From NCBI RefSeq assembly GCF_944327175.1, contig NZ_CALVGT010000032.1:40638-104637 (forward strand): a stretch of 64,000 nucleotides of DNA, in the 5' to 3' direction. The notes under the pieces are model-generated. The model saw only the letters and a list, made by a program, of their open reading frames with translations, did no database searches and was not told the origin of the DNA. The position numbers and the translations under genes were made by a program. Origin of the DNA: an uncultured Lactobacillus sp. Its GTDB lineage: Bacteria > Bacillota > Bacilli > Lactobacillales > Lactobacillaceae. This document shows, piece by piece, positions 44,179 to 53,609 of this stretch (within the stretch, counting starts at the first letter, position 1; each line of letters starts with the position of its first letter).

Positions 44179-45945
44179 TTACTTCTTAAAGCCAGTTTCG
44201 TACCAAAGAGTAGCTGACTTAGACGGCTTGGTAGAGTAGTTGATCAGCTTGTTGTTGACCGAAGTGATCTTGTAAGCATTGTTCAAAGGAATTACAAAAG
44301 CTTCCTTTTGCATGTATTGTTGCCATTCGTGGAACTTTTGTACCCGGTAGCTGTGGTCAAAGGCCTTGGCGCCACCCATTTCCTTCAGCAGCTTGGTGTT
44401 TTCGCTGGTTGCGAAACGGGTGAAGTTATATGGCGCCTTGGCGCTGTAAAGGTCGTCTTGAGTAGGTTCACTGGACAGGGACCATGCGGCCATGAAGACA
44501 TCTACTGATGGGTCATCGTTTTGCACCTTGTCATAGAAGGAGTTGAATTCGATTAAACGGCCACTAGTCAAAGTTACGTGCAGGCCAACCTTCTTCCATT
44601 GCTGGATGTAGTTTTGCACGATTGCTTCCTGGTTTGAAGTGCTGCTCATGGCTGCCAGGTGGATGGTCAGCTTCTTGCCATTAGGATCCCGGCGGTAAGT
44701 TTCACCCTTCTTCTTCTTGTAACCGGCCTTGTCCAGCAAAGCGTTGGCCTTCTTGATGTTCAACGGGAAGCCCTTCAAGCTCTTGTCATAGAAGTCACCG
44801 AAGCCTTCTGGCACTAGAGTCTTAACTCTGAAAGACAAGCCTTGGGTGTAGTGCTGGTCTACTTCATCAACGTTCATGGCATAACCCATAGCTTGACGGA
44901 GATAGCGGTTGCTCATCTTAGAATTCTTATTCATCTTGACTGAGCCGGTCTTCTTGTCCCACTTGCCGACCTTGAAGCCCATGTATGAGTATTCCAATGG
45001 AATTTGGGCAACGAAGTTGTAGCCCTTGGTCCCCTTAACTTCCTTCCATTGGGAGTTAACAACGTCAATGACATCAAACTTCTTGGACTTGATAGACTGG
45101 GAAGCTGAGTTTGGGGAGATTACTGAGATGGTGATCTTGTCCAACTTTGCTTGACCACGGTAGTAGTAAGGATTTCTTACCCAAGTCGCGGATTGGCCCC
45201 GGACCAGCTTGGAGAGCTTGTAAGCACCAAAGAAGAGCGGGTTCTTCCGGACCTTGTCGCTAGATTGCAGCTTGCTGAACGGCACATCCTTCAAGTAGTG
45301 GTATGGAGCTGCATCTTCCCAGAAGAAGCCGTTACCTGACTGGGTCATACCCGGCTTCATTTCCTTAAAGTGCAGAACTACCTTGCGCCCGTTTTCACCG
45401 TCAGGCATTTCGATCCCGGAGATCTTCTTGGACTTGCCTTCGTGGTATTCTTCCAAGCCGACAATGTCGGCAAGTGAACTGGTGTAGCGGGATGACTGGC
45501 TGGCCTTGTTGGCGATGATTTCGTAAGAGTATTCAACGTCCTTAGCAGTTACCTGCTTGCCGTCAGACCACTTGACGCCCTTCTTGACTTCGATAGTAAC
45601 CGTCTTGGCCTTCCGGTTCATCTTGAAGGTTGCGGCACCCTTGTCGTTGATCTTGTACTGGTCATCCGTTGCAAACAGAGTTTCATTCCCAAACTGCATA
45701 AAGTCTTGGTCGTATTGGCTGTCAGAAACTTCATTCAAGAAAACACCCTTGACTGGCGTGTCAGATTCTTCACCGATAGTGATGCTGCCGCCCTTCTTGG
45801 CTACACCAGTTGCAGTAGCTTCCGGGAATTTCTTGGCATCCTTAGCCCCGCTGCTACTGTCGCTGGAGCTGCTCTTGCCGCAACCGGCCAGCAAAGCTGC
45901 CCCGGCCAGAAGCACTCCAAATGTTCCGAGCGTTCTTCTCTTCAT
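44179..45945 (-). CDS. oppA: Oligopeptide-binding lipoprotein OppA, first copy
   Basis: Peptide-binding subunit of the Opp importer. The start was placed at the ATG (45945) because GGAGG lies 11 bases upstream and because it gives a clean lipoprotein signal (MKRRTLGTFGVLLAGAALLAGCGKSS, lipobox LAGC). The mature protein has GVKWSDGKQVTAKDVEYSYE. About 588 residues. A separate promoter directly upstream suggests higher expression than the membrane and ATPase subunits, normal for binding proteins. Confidence 0.95.
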   Translation of the reverse strand: MKRRTLGTFGVLLAGAALLAGCGKSSSSDSSSGAKDAKKFPEATATGVAKKGGSITIGEESDTPVKGVFLNEVSDSQYDQDFMQFGNETLFATDDQYKINDKGAATFKMNRKAKTVTIEVKKGVKWSDGKQVTAKDVEYSYEIIANKASQSSRYTSSLADIVGLEEYHEGKSKKISGIEMPDGENGRKVVLHFKEMKPGMTQSGNGFFWEDAAPYHYLKDVPFSKLQSSDKVRKNPLFFGAYKLSKLVRGQSATWVRNPYYYRGQAKLDKITISVISPNSASQSIKSKKFDVIDVVNSQWKEVKGTKGYNFVAQIPLEYSYMGFKVGKWDKKTGSVKMNKNSKMSNRYLRQAMGYAMNVDEVDQHYTQGLSFRVKTLVPEGFGDFYDKSLKGFPLNIKKANALLDKAGYKKKKGETYRRDPNGKKLTIHLAAMSSTSNQEAIVQNYIQQWKKVGLHVTLTSGRLIEFNSFYDKVQNDDPSVDVFMAAWSLSSEPTQDDLYSAKAPYNFTRFATSENTKLLKEMGGAKAFDHSYRVQKFHEWQQYMQKEAFVIPLNNAYKITSVNNKLINYSTKPSKSATLWYETGFKK

Positions 45946-46046
45946 AATTAAATTTACCTCCACACAATATATTCAAAAGATAAAGCACACAGCATATGAA
46001 TAGTTATCGAGATAGCAATTCACAAAAATTATCTTTCATGTCTTTT

Positions 46047-46074
46047 ACTTTAACATTTTCATTTTAAAAGTCAA
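46047..46074 (-). promoter_or_regulatory. Separate oppA1 promoter
   Basis: Minus strand: TTGACT (46074-46069), a 16-base spacer, TAAAGT (46052-46047). Followed by about 100 bases of AT-rich leader. Confidence 0.75.
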
Positions 46075-46102
46075 TGAGAAATTTAATTTAATGCTAATTA
46101 AT

Positions 46103-47017
46103 TTAATTTTCTCTTTGCCGAGCGTCGCCAGCCTTTTGCAGGGCCTGGCCGACATAGTTGATGCTCAAGCAGATCACCAAAAGCAAGACAGTTGCCGGCA
46201 GCCAGAGCCACGGCCGATCAATAATGTTAACCGGGTCATTGGCAAAACCGATCAAGGTCCCCAAAGACGGAATCTTGGTTGGCAAACCATAGCCGATGAA
46301 GGACAGGACAGTTTCAATCCCGATGTTGCCAGAAACGCTCAAAACGACATCGATGATGATCATTGATGCAATATTTGGCAGAATCTCCCGGAACATGATC
46401 TTGGTATTTGAAGACCCTGAAGTCTTAGACGCCAGAACATAGTCTCTTTCTCTTTGTGACAAGATAAAGGACCGGTAGTATCTGGCTTCAACCGTCCAGC
46501 CAAACATCGAAATCAGCAGAACCAAAGTCATGGAATTATAGTTTGGCAGAACCGTTACCAAAACGATCAAAATTGGCATTTGCGGCAAAATCTGCACGAA
46601 GTCGACAATTCTCATGATGATGGAGTCAATAGTGCCGCCATAATAACCAGCTACCAGGCCGACTACCAGGCCAACCACTTCACAAAACAAAGTGACCAGA
46701 AGGCCAATCATAATCGAGTTGCGCCCGCCCATGATCAACAGATTCAAAATATCCCGACCCCCGTTGTCCGTGCCCAGCAAGTGGCCATTTTCTCCCCAGC
46801 CAGCGTAGGATTCCAAAATGTGCATTTCAGTAACTTGCTCGCTATTTAGGAACAAAGAACCGCCAAAGGTAAGGAGCAAAATAACGACAATTGTGCAAAA
46901 AGCTACAGTTGCAGCCTTGCTTTTAAAAATTTCTCTAAAAGCAATCTTCAAAGCGGATGGTGGAATTTGGGCTCTGTCATCTTGCTTCTTTTTCTTACCA
47001 ACAGTAAATAAAGCCAT
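46103..47017 (-). CDS. oppC: Oligopeptide ABC transporter permease OppC
   Basis: Second membrane subunit of the Opp importer. About 304 residues, with a cytoplasmic basic N-terminus, six membrane helices, and the EAA loop near DYVLASKTSGSSNTKIMFRE. The start was set at the second of two adjacent ATG codons, which is better spaced from AGAGGTGA. It lies about 10 bases after oppB. Confidence 0.95.
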   Translation of the reverse strand: MALFTVGKKKKQDDRAQIPPSALKIAFREIFKSKAATVAFCTIVVILLLTFGGSLFLNSEQVTEMHILESYAGWGENGHLLGTDNGGRDILNLLIMGGRNSIMIGLLVTLFCEVVGLVVGLVAGYYGGTIDSIIMRIVDFVQILPQMPILIVLVTVLPNYNSMTLVLLISMFGWTVEARYYRSFILSQRERDYVLASKTSGSSNTKIMFREILPNIASMIIIDVVLSVSGNIGIETVLSFIGYGLPTKIPSLGTLIGFANDPVNIIDRPWLWLPATVLLLVICLSINYVGQALQKAGDARQREN

Positions 47018-47027
47018 CATTTCACCT

Positions 47028-47987
47028 CTACTTCACGCGAATTCTTGGGTCAACCAGACTCATGATAATGTCAGACAAGAGGTTGCCCAGCAGAGTCAAG
47101 GTCCCGTAAATCATGATCAAAGCCGTCAAAGTGGTGTAGTCACGCTGGCTGATTGAGTCAAGGAAGAGCTTCCCCATCCCTGGGAAGGAGAAGACCGTTT
47201 CAATGATCATTGACCCACCAAGCAGACCAGTAATGGTGTTCCCCATAAAGGCAGCGATCGGCAGGAAAGAGTTCCGCAAAATGTGCTTGTTGAAGACGAC
47301 TTTTTCAGGAACCCCCTTGCTCCGGGCTGTCTTGACATAGTCTTCCACCTTATTGTCAATGATCCCGGTCCGCAAGTATTGCACCGTCCCGGTCGTCGCG
47401 ATGATCGCGTACAAAATTGCCGGCAAAATCATGTGCTGCAGGCGGCTGAAGAAAATTCCCCAGAAGCCGCTGGCATTGGCGGAAACCGTCCCGCTGATCG
47501 GGAACCAGCCCAAAGTAAAGCCAAAGAACCAAAGGCCCAGCAGGTAGAAGACAAAGCCCGGGATAGCGTATGTCACGTAGTTGAAAACTGAGATTGCCCG
47601 GTCCTGCCATTCACCTTCGTGCTTGCCGGCACTGATCCCCATTGGGATGGCAATGCCGTAAAGCAGGACTGTTGACAAAAGAGACAGCCAGAAAGTATTC
47701 TGAGCTCGGTCGGCAATCAAAGATGCTACTGGGACGTGCTGGATGTAGCTTTGCCCCAAATCACCATGCAAGAGGTTCTTAATCCAGCGTACGTATTGCA
47801 CCGGTACCGGGTCGTTCAAACCATATGCCTGCTTTAAGCGGGCAATTTCCTTAGGACTTGAGTTAGGGTTGATCAAGCCGGTAAACGGATCCCCAGGCAT
47901 CATTTTGGCCAGCATGAAGACAATAATACTAAGCAGGATCAATTGCGGGATCATGATCAAAATCCGTCTTAAGACTGTTTTCCACAT
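47028..47987 (-). CDS. oppB: Oligopeptide ABC transporter permease OppB
   Basis: First membrane subunit of the Opp importer, 319 residues. N-terminal helix ILIMIPQLILLSIIVFMLAK, then MMPGDPFTGL, typical of OppB/DppB proteins. The EAA loop is DYVKTARSKGVPEKVVFNKH. It lies 3 bases after oppF. Confidence 0.96.
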   Translation of the reverse strand: MWKTVLRRILIMIPQLILLSIIVFMLAKMMPGDPFTGLINPNSSPKEIARLKQAYGLNDPVPVQYVRWIKNLLHGDLGQSYIQHVPVASLIADRAQNTFWLSLLSTVLLYGIAIPMGISAGKHEGEWQDRAISVFNYVTYAIPGFVFYLLGLWFFGFTLGWFPISGTVSANASGFWGIFFSRLQHMILPAILYAIIATTGTVQYLRTGIIDNKVEDYVKTARSKGVPEKVVFNKHILRNSFLPIAAFMGNTITGLLGGSMIIETVFSFPGMGKLFLDSISQRDYTTLTALIMIYGTLTLLGNLLSDIIMSLVDPRIRVK

Positions 47988-47990
47988 TTG

Positions 47991-48947
47991 CTATTCTCCT
48001 CCCTTGATCTGCTCTTTAGGCAGGGCTACCTGGTGGTTGGGGCCAACCTCAGTCAACGGGTAGACCCGGCCATCTGCATCATACCAGTTTGCCTGGCCCT
48101 GCAAAAATTCACGTTCGATTTCCCGCCGTCTGGCCGCGTGTTCCGCCCGGTGTTCAACATCAACCTTCGGAATCGCGGACAAGAGGCGCTTAGTGTAAAT
48201 ATGCACCGGATTCTTGTAGATTTCTTCCTGGCTGCCCACTTCCACCAAACGGCCCCGGTGCATGATCGCCAGATTTTCGGACATGTGCTTAACCACACCC
48301 AAGTCATGGGAAATGAATAAGAAGGCGATGTTATATTGCTGCTGAATGTGTTTCATGAAGTTCAGAACCTGGGCTTGAACTGACAAGTCCAAGGCACTGG
48401 TTGGCTCGTCAGCTACAATCAACTTAGGATTCGTTGCCACGGCCCGGGCAATCCCAATTCTCTGCCGCTGACCACCGGAAAATTCATGCGGGAACTTGTA
48501 AATCGCGTCGCTCGGCATCCCGACGATGTCCAGCAATTCTTGTACTCGATCCCGTTCTTGATCTGTCGTCAAGTTTTCAAAGTTTCGGATTGGTTCAGCA
48601 ATAATATCTTCAATCCGCTTGCGGGGGTTAAGACTGGACATGGAATCCTGGAAGATCATCTGTACGTCCTTGTTGTAGTTCATCTTCCGGCGGACGGATT
48701 CCTTGGTAATGTCTTCACCCTTGTAGAGAATCTGTCCGCTGGTCACCTTCTCCACACCAACGATCGCCTTGCCAGTCGTGGACTTGCCCGAGCCTGATTC
48801 ACCGATCAAGCCATAAGTTTCCCCTTCTTTAATTGAAAAAGAAACCCCGTCAACTGCCCGGACATAATCAGTAATTCTATTCCAAAAGCCCGACCGGATT
48901 GGGTAGTGGACTTTCAGATCTTTAACTTGGATAATTTCTTCTGCCAT
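47991..48947 (-). CDS. oppF: Oligopeptide ABC transporter ATPase OppF
   Basis: One of two ATPases powering peptide import, 318 residues. Walker A is GESGSGKSTTGKAIVG, the signature FSGGQRQRIGIARA, Walker B KLIVADEPTSALD. The C-terminal oligopeptide/dipeptide ATPase extension (YTKRLLSAIPKVD) is present. It lies 9 bases after oppD. Confidence 0.96.
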   Translation of the reverse strand: MAEEIIQVKDLKVHYPIRSGFWNRITDYVRAVDGVSFSIKEGETYGLIGESGSGKSTTGKAIVGVEKVTSGQILYKGEDITKESVRRKMNYNKDVQMIFQDSMSSLNPRKRIEDIIAEPIRNFENLTTDQERDRVQELLDIVGMPSDAIYKFPHEFSGGQRQRIGIARAVATNPKLIVADEPTSALDLSVQAQVLNFMKHIQQQYNIAFLFISHDLGVVKHMSENLAIMHRGRLVEVGSQEEIYKNPVHIYTKRLLSAIPKVDVEHRAEHAARRREIEREFLQGQANWYDADGRVYPLTEVGPNHQVALPKEQIKGGE

Positions 48948-48956
48948 ACTTGCTAC

Positions 48957-49958
48957 CTATCCTTCATCTTGAAAGTGGAAAGTCTTCCAGCAGGTGCAGC
49001 GGACAAAGTGATTTGGCTCAACTTCGTGTAGCTGCGGGTCTGCTTCATGCGCTTCAGCTGGAATCCAAGGAATTCTAGCCGCGAAGCGGTCACCAGTCCG
49101 CGGCATGTTTTTCAGTGAAGGAACAGTTCCCTGGATTACATGGAGGTCATCCTTGTCATCATCTGACTGCGGCATAGAGTTTAACAGTGACCGGGTGTAA
49201 GGGTGAAGAGGATGAGTAAATAAGGTTTTCACATCAGCTTTTTCCACGATTTGCCCGGCATACATCACAGCAACTTCATCAGCCGTTTCTGCCACAACGC
49301 CCAAGTCGTGGGTAATCAAGATGATGCCTGAACCGGATTCTTCCTGGATTTTCTTAAGCAGATCCAAGATCTGGGCTTGAATGGTCACGTCCAAAGCGGT
49401 CGTTGGTTCGTCAGCAATAATGATTTCTGGCTTGCAGGCTACTGCCATCGCGATCACGACTCTTTGCCGCAAACCACCTGAAAGTTCGTGCGGATACATG
49501 TCATACATGGCTTCCGGCTTTGGCATCCCGACTTGCTTGAAAAGTTCAATCACCCGGCCGCGGCGCTGCTCTTTATTCATGTCCGTGTGGTAAAGCAAGG
49601 CTTCAGCCACCTGGTCCCCGACTTTCATCAAGGGGTTCAAGCTGGCCATCGGGTCCTGGAAAATCATGCCAATATTATTGCCGCGAACTTGGTTAAATAA
49701 ATCCTCATCCAAATTCACTAAGTTCAAGTTCTTGTAGTTGATTTCTCCTTCAACCCGGGTGTTTTTCCGGTTATACAGACCAACAATGCTGGAGGCAATC
49801 GTACTCTTGCCGCAGCCACTCTCGCCGACAATGGCCAAAACTTCGTTGCGCTTGAGAGTAAAATCGATGCCATCAGCCGCGTCATAGAACTCGCCTTGCA
49901 GACGGTAGCCGGTATGAAGCTTTTCGACGTCTAGTAAAACGTTTTGCTGATTGTCCAA
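48957..49958 (-). CDS. oppD: Oligopeptide ABC transporter ATPase OppD
   Basis: ATPase partner of OppF, 333 residues. Walker A is GESGCGKSTIASSIVG, the signature LSGGLRQRVVIAMA, Walker B EIIIADEPTTALD. The C-terminal cysteine pattern (EPNHFVRCTCWKTFHF) resembles the iron-sulfur-like motif of OppD/DppD proteins, with fewer cysteines than some. The start is TTG after AAGGAGAAAAAAG. It is the first gene of oppDFBC-A-A2, an operon important for an organism needing imported peptides. Confidence 0.95.
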   Translation of the reverse strand: MDNQQNVLLDVEKLHTGYRLQGEFYDAADGIDFTLKRNEVLAIVGESGCGKSTIASSIVGLYNRKNTRVEGEINYKNLNLVNLDEDLFNQVRGNNIGMIFQDPMASLNPLMKVGDQVAEALLYHTDMNKEQRRGRVIELFKQVGMPKPEAMYDMYPHELSGGLRQRVVIAMAVACKPEIIIADEPTTALDVTIQAQILDLLKKIQEESGSGIILITHDLGVVAETADEVAVMYAGQIVEKADVKTLFTHPLHPYTRSLLNSMPQSDDDKDDLHVIQGTVPSLKNMPRTGDRFAARIPWIPAEAHEADPQLHEVEPNHFVRCTCWKTFHFQDEG

Positions 49959-50012
49959 CTTTTTTCTCCTTCAAAATAATTATTAGTTAGAAAATAAATG
50001 TTACACTAGTAG

Positions 50013-50040
50013 ATTTTAACTTTTCTCAAATCTTTTGCAA
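50013..50040 (-). promoter_or_regulatory. opp operon promoter
   Basis: Minus strand: TTGCAA (50040-50035), a 16-base spacer, TAAAAT (50018-50013), followed by about 45 bases to the oppD TTG. The surrounding AT-rich 50041-50160 stretch shows no gene. Confidence 0.7.
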
Positions 50041-50165
50041 TAGTTTTTTAATTATTTTCTAGTGCTTTTTAGTTATTTCTTCATCATGTCCACCAATTCA
50101 TACCATAATCATTAAATCATTATTCGGTTTTTGTCATATTTTTCCCTTCTTTCTAAAAAAAGTGT

Positions 50166-50207
50166 ACAAAAAAAGCATTTGCCACAGATCTTTCTTTGGC
50201 AAATGCT
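50166..50207 (-). terminator. Terminator after acpP
   Basis: Minus strand: AGCATTTGCC, a 14-base loop, GGCAAATGCT then seven T. Confidence 0.88.
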
Positions 50208-50247
50208 AATTAAATATTAGTTGTTTTCAATTTGCTTTCAATGCACT

Positions 50248-50490
50248 TTAGCCTTGATGGCTCTTGATGTAAGCTACCGCGTCAGCGACCGTGATGATCT
50301 TAGCAGCGTCTTCATCAGGAATTTCAGCGCCAAATTCGTCTTCCAGCTGCATGATGAATTCCACCAAGTCAATGGAGTCAGCATCCAGATCCTTGGTAAA
50401 GTTAGTGTCCATGGTGATCTTGTCTTTGTCCAGCTGGAAGTTGTCCGCGATCAAAGTGGCAATCTTGTCAAAAATTTCTGCTTCAGTCAT
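50248..50490 (-). CDS. acpP: Acyl carrier protein
   Basis: Carries growing acyl chains on a phosphopantetheine arm. An 80-residue acidic protein; the attachment serine is Ser39 in DLDADSIDLVEFIMQLE (the common DSLD is DSID). It follows plsX by 61 bases, as in many Firmicutes. No fab genes are in the window. It would hand acyl chains to PlsX and PlsC. Confidence 0.95.
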   Translation of the reverse strand: MTEAEIFDKIATLIADNFQLDKDKITMDTNFTKDLDADSIDLVEFIMQLEDEFGAEIPDEDAAKIITVADAVAYIKSHQG

Positions 50491-50551
50491 TATTCTTTCT
50501 CCTATGATTTCTAACTGCCCTATTAACTAGGGTATTTTCTTTTTCTTATCC

Positions 50552-51544
50552 TTATTTGCTGAATTCTTTCTTGAAGGTATTGGTCAAGTCTTCAGCCAAA
50601 ATCTTGTCGATCTGCTTAACCGCGTAGTAGACGGCCCGGGCGTCAGACCGGCCGTGCTGCTTGACGACTGGTGAGTTCAAACCAAGCAAAACCGCCCCGC
50701 CGTATTTGGCCGTGTCAAAACGGCTGGCCACTGACTTCAAGGCATCTTTAGCTAAAAGAGCCCCAAGCTTGGCCTTGACCCCATTGTTCAGCAAGCCGTC
50801 TTTCAGCATGTGAATGATGACGCTAGCCGTTCCTTCGATACTCTTTAAGACCGCGTTACCGGTAAAGCCGTCTGTAACCACGACGTCAGCCTTCCCTTGC
50901 AATAGTTCGTGCCCTTCAATGTTGCCAGTGAAGTTCAAAGAACTGTCCTTCAAGAGTTGGTAGACTTCCTTATGCAGGTCGTCGCCCTTGTCGAATTCTG
51001 CTCCGTTGTTTAAAAGAGCTACTCTCGGCTTGGATACGCCGCGAACCTTTTCAGCATAGTAGGATGCCATTTCCGCCCATTGCAGCAAGTATTCCGGCTT
51101 GCTAGTGGCGTTAGCGCCTACGTCAATGATGTTGAAACCATCATCTGAAGATTCAACCGGCATGGTCGGCATAAGGCCTGGCCGGGCAACGCCCTTGATC
51201 CGGCCAACAATGAAGATCCCGCAGGTTAGAAGCGCCCCGGTATTGCCCAGTGACAAAAGGGCGTCTGCCTTGCCTTCCTTGACCCAGTTAGCCGCCACAA
51301 CCATGGAAGAGTCCTTCTTGGTCCGCATGGCCTTGACTGGTTCATCTTCATCCAGGATCACTTCCGTTGTAGCCACGATTTCAATCTGGTCATCGCCTGC
51401 TGGCAGCAGCTCCTTCAGCTTGCCTTCATCGCCGAAGAAGATAAACTTGTCTTCCGACAGTTCTGGCTTGGCCTTTAAAACTGCTTCTACAATCGCCTCA
51501 GGAGCGTTTTCCCCGCCCATGGCGTCAATCGCGATTTTTCTCAT
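50552..51544 (-). CDS. plsX: Phosphate acyltransferase PlsX
   Basis: Makes acyl-phosphate from acyl-ACP for PlsY, the first committed phospholipid step. About 330 residues. N-terminal KIAIDAMGGENAPEAIVEA; later LSLGNTGALLTCG and DVGANATSKPEYLLQW. The ATG at 51544 was chosen over the TTG three bases upstream. It lies 26 bases after recG and is followed by acpP. Confidence 0.96.
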   Translation of the reverse strand: MRKIAIDAMGGENAPEAIVEAVLKAKPELSEDKFIFFGDEGKLKELLPAGDDQIEIVATTEVILDEDEPVKAMRTKKDSSMVVAANWVKEGKADALLSLGNTGALLTCGIFIVGRIKGVARPGLMPTMPVESSDDGFNIIDVGANATSKPEYLLQWAEMASYYAEKVRGVSKPRVALLNNGAEFDKGDDLHKEVYQLLKDSSLNFTGNIEGHELLQGKADVVVTDGFTGNAVLKSIEGTASVIIHMLKDGLLNNGVKAKLGALLAKDALKSVASRFDTAKYGGAVLLGLNSPVVKQHGRSDARAVYYAVKQIDKILAEDLTNTFKKEFSK

Positions 51545-51569
51545 CAATAATCTCTTTTTCTATATTGGA

Positions 51570-53609
51570 CTAAGCTCTCGCTTGTACGATTTTCTTATAT
51601 TTTATCACAGCGCGGAGGTCTGCCAACTTTTCTGCTTTTAAGTCCGGATCAGCCTGGACAATCCGCTTGGCTTCATCCCTGGCTACCACCATGACCTGGT
51701 AGTCACTGACAACGCTGCCTAACCTGAATTCCGGCAGGCCTGACTGAGCCTTGCCAAAGAGGTCACCCTCGCCCCGCATCTTGAGGTCTTCTTCGGCGAG
51801 CTTAAAGCCGTCGTTAGTTTCTGCCACGATCTTCATCCGCTTTTTCCCGGCTTCAGTCTTCGGATCAGCCAAGAAGACGCAGTAGCTTTGCGTCTGCCCC
51901 CGGCCGATCCGGCCACGCAGCTGGTGGAGCTGACTTAAGCCAAAGCGGTCAGCGTCAAAGATTACCATCAAGTTGGCATTGGCTACGTCAACCCCGACTT
52001 CAATCACGCTGGTAGTAACCAGAATATTAATCTCTCCGGCCGCAAAGCGGTCCATGATCTCTTCTTTGTCAGCTGCCGCCATCTTGCCATGCAAAAGGAC
52101 AACTTCCCGATCTGGAAATTCGCCGGCCAGCCTTTCATGCAAGGCTTCAGCGTTTTCCAGGTCAATCGTTTCTGACTCAGTAATCAAGGGCGTAACCGCG
52201 TAAATCTGGAAGCCTTCCGCCAGTTGCTGCCGCATCAATGAATACACCTCATCCAGCTGACTGCTGGTCTTCCAGTAGGATTTAATCGGTTTACGGCCGG
52301 CGGGCAGGTGTCTGATTTCTGACAAAGCGGTGTCGCCATAGACAGTCAAGGCCAATGACCGGGGAATCGGGGTAGCCGTCATGGCCAGGATATCCGGCCG
52401 ATCCCCCTTGTTGATCAAGGCCAGGCGCTGGGCAACGCCAAAACGGTGCTGCTCGTCGATAATAACCAGGCCCAGCTTCTTAAAAGCCACTTGTTCTTGG
52501 ATCAAGGCATGGGTGCCGATCACCACATTGATGCTGCCATCGGCCAGTTCCTTGTAGATTTCCCGCCGCTCCATTGTTTTGGTCGATCCCGTTAAAAGGG
52601 CTACCCGGACGCCAAAGGCTTCCAGCATGGCGGAAATCTTTTGGTAGTGCTGGTTGGCCAGAATTTCAGTTGGCACCATCAAGGCCGCCTGGTAGCCAGC
52701 TGTCACTGCCCCATAGATGGCAAACACTGCCACCACAGTTTTCCCGGACCCAACGTCCCCCTGAAGTAGGCGCTGCATCTGCCGGTCAACGAACATGTCG
52801 GCAAAAATCTCATTAATCACCTTTTTCTGGTCAGGAGACAGGGCAAAAGGCAGGGACTTGGTCAGCTTGCTGATTTCTTCCAGGTCGTAGTGCTTGACAT
52901 AGCCGCTGTGGCTCTTATTCTGGCTGGACATCAAGGCCAGCTGCATTTGAAAGAGGAAGAATTCCCGGAAAACGGCGCTTCTGCGGGCCTCTTTAGCTTG
53001 AGCCAGGTCTTTAGGGTGGTGCATGGCGATGACCAGATCCCGGTCCTCCATGAGCCGGTAGTGCTTCCGCAAGTCCTCTGGCACGGCATTGCCCATCTTG
53101 TCCATACTTTCGGCAATCGCCAGGTCAATCATGGTCTGCAACTTCTTTTGCTTGATCTGCCGGTTAACCGAATAAATCGGCGCCATCCCGTCATCACTGT
53201 TTTTATTGGCTAAGAGCTTATAAGCTGACAGGCTCTGCTTTCTTAGGTCATATTTGCCATAGACAGCGATTTCCTGGCCCACGCTCAGCTGCTTGGTCAG
53301 CCATGGCTGGTTAAAAAAATTGACCATGATAATATCATGATCAATTCGCAGTTTGAAGCTGACCCGGCTCTTGTGGTAGCCAAAATAATTTTGGTAAGGG
53401 TTAGTTGCCACGATCCCCTTCAGCATGACCTTCTGTCCGTCTTCCAGCTGGTCCAGCGGCAGGTTCTCCAGTTCGTCATAGCGGTAGGGAAAGTAGAAGA
53501 GCAAGTCGTAGATGCTGTAAATGCCCAGCGACTGCAAAGCTTCTGCCGTCTTGGCCCCCACGCCCTTCAAGGCCGTTACCGGTCTGAAAATAGCTTCGTT
53601 TAAAGTCAT
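51570..53609 (-). CDS. recG: ATP-dependent DNA helicase RecG
   Basis: Rewinds stalled replication forks and branch-migrates junctions. The 679-residue protein has the N-terminal wedge/OB domain (ENLPLDQLEDGQKVMLKGI), the ATPase motifs LLQGDVGSGKTVVAVFAI and VIIDEQHRFGVAQR, and helicase C with QLRGRIGRGQTQSYC. The start ATG overlaps the fakA stop by one base (TAATG). Confidence 0.97.
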   Translation of the reverse strand: MTLNEAIFRPVTALKGVGAKTAEALQSLGIYSIYDLLFYFPYRYDELENLPLDQLEDGQKVMLKGIVATNPYQNYFGYHKSRVSFKLRIDHDIIMVNFFNQPWLTKQLSVGQEIAVYGKYDLRKQSLSAYKLLANKNSDDGMAPIYSVNRQIKQKKLQTMIDLAIAESMDKMGNAVPEDLRKHYRLMEDRDLVIAMHHPKDLAQAKEARRSAVFREFFLFQMQLALMSSQNKSHSGYVKHYDLEEISKLTKSLPFALSPDQKKVINEIFADMFVDRQMQRLLQGDVGSGKTVVAVFAIYGAVTAGYQAALMVPTEILANQHYQKISAMLEAFGVRVALLTGSTKTMERREIYKELADGSINVVIGTHALIQEQVAFKKLGLVIIDEQHRFGVAQRLALINKGDRPDILAMTATPIPRSLALTVYGDTALSEIRHLPAGRKPIKSYWKTSSQLDEVYSLMRQQLAEGFQIYAVTPLITESETIDLENAEALHERLAGEFPDREVVLLHGKMAAADKEEIMDRFAAGEINILVTTSVIEVGVDVANANLMVIFDADRFGLSQLHQLRGRIGRGQTQSYCVFLADPKTEAGKKRMKIVAETNDGFKLAEEDLKMRGEGDLFGKAQSGLPEFRLGSVVSDYQVMVVARDEAKRIVQADPDLKAEKLADLRAVIKYKKIVQARA

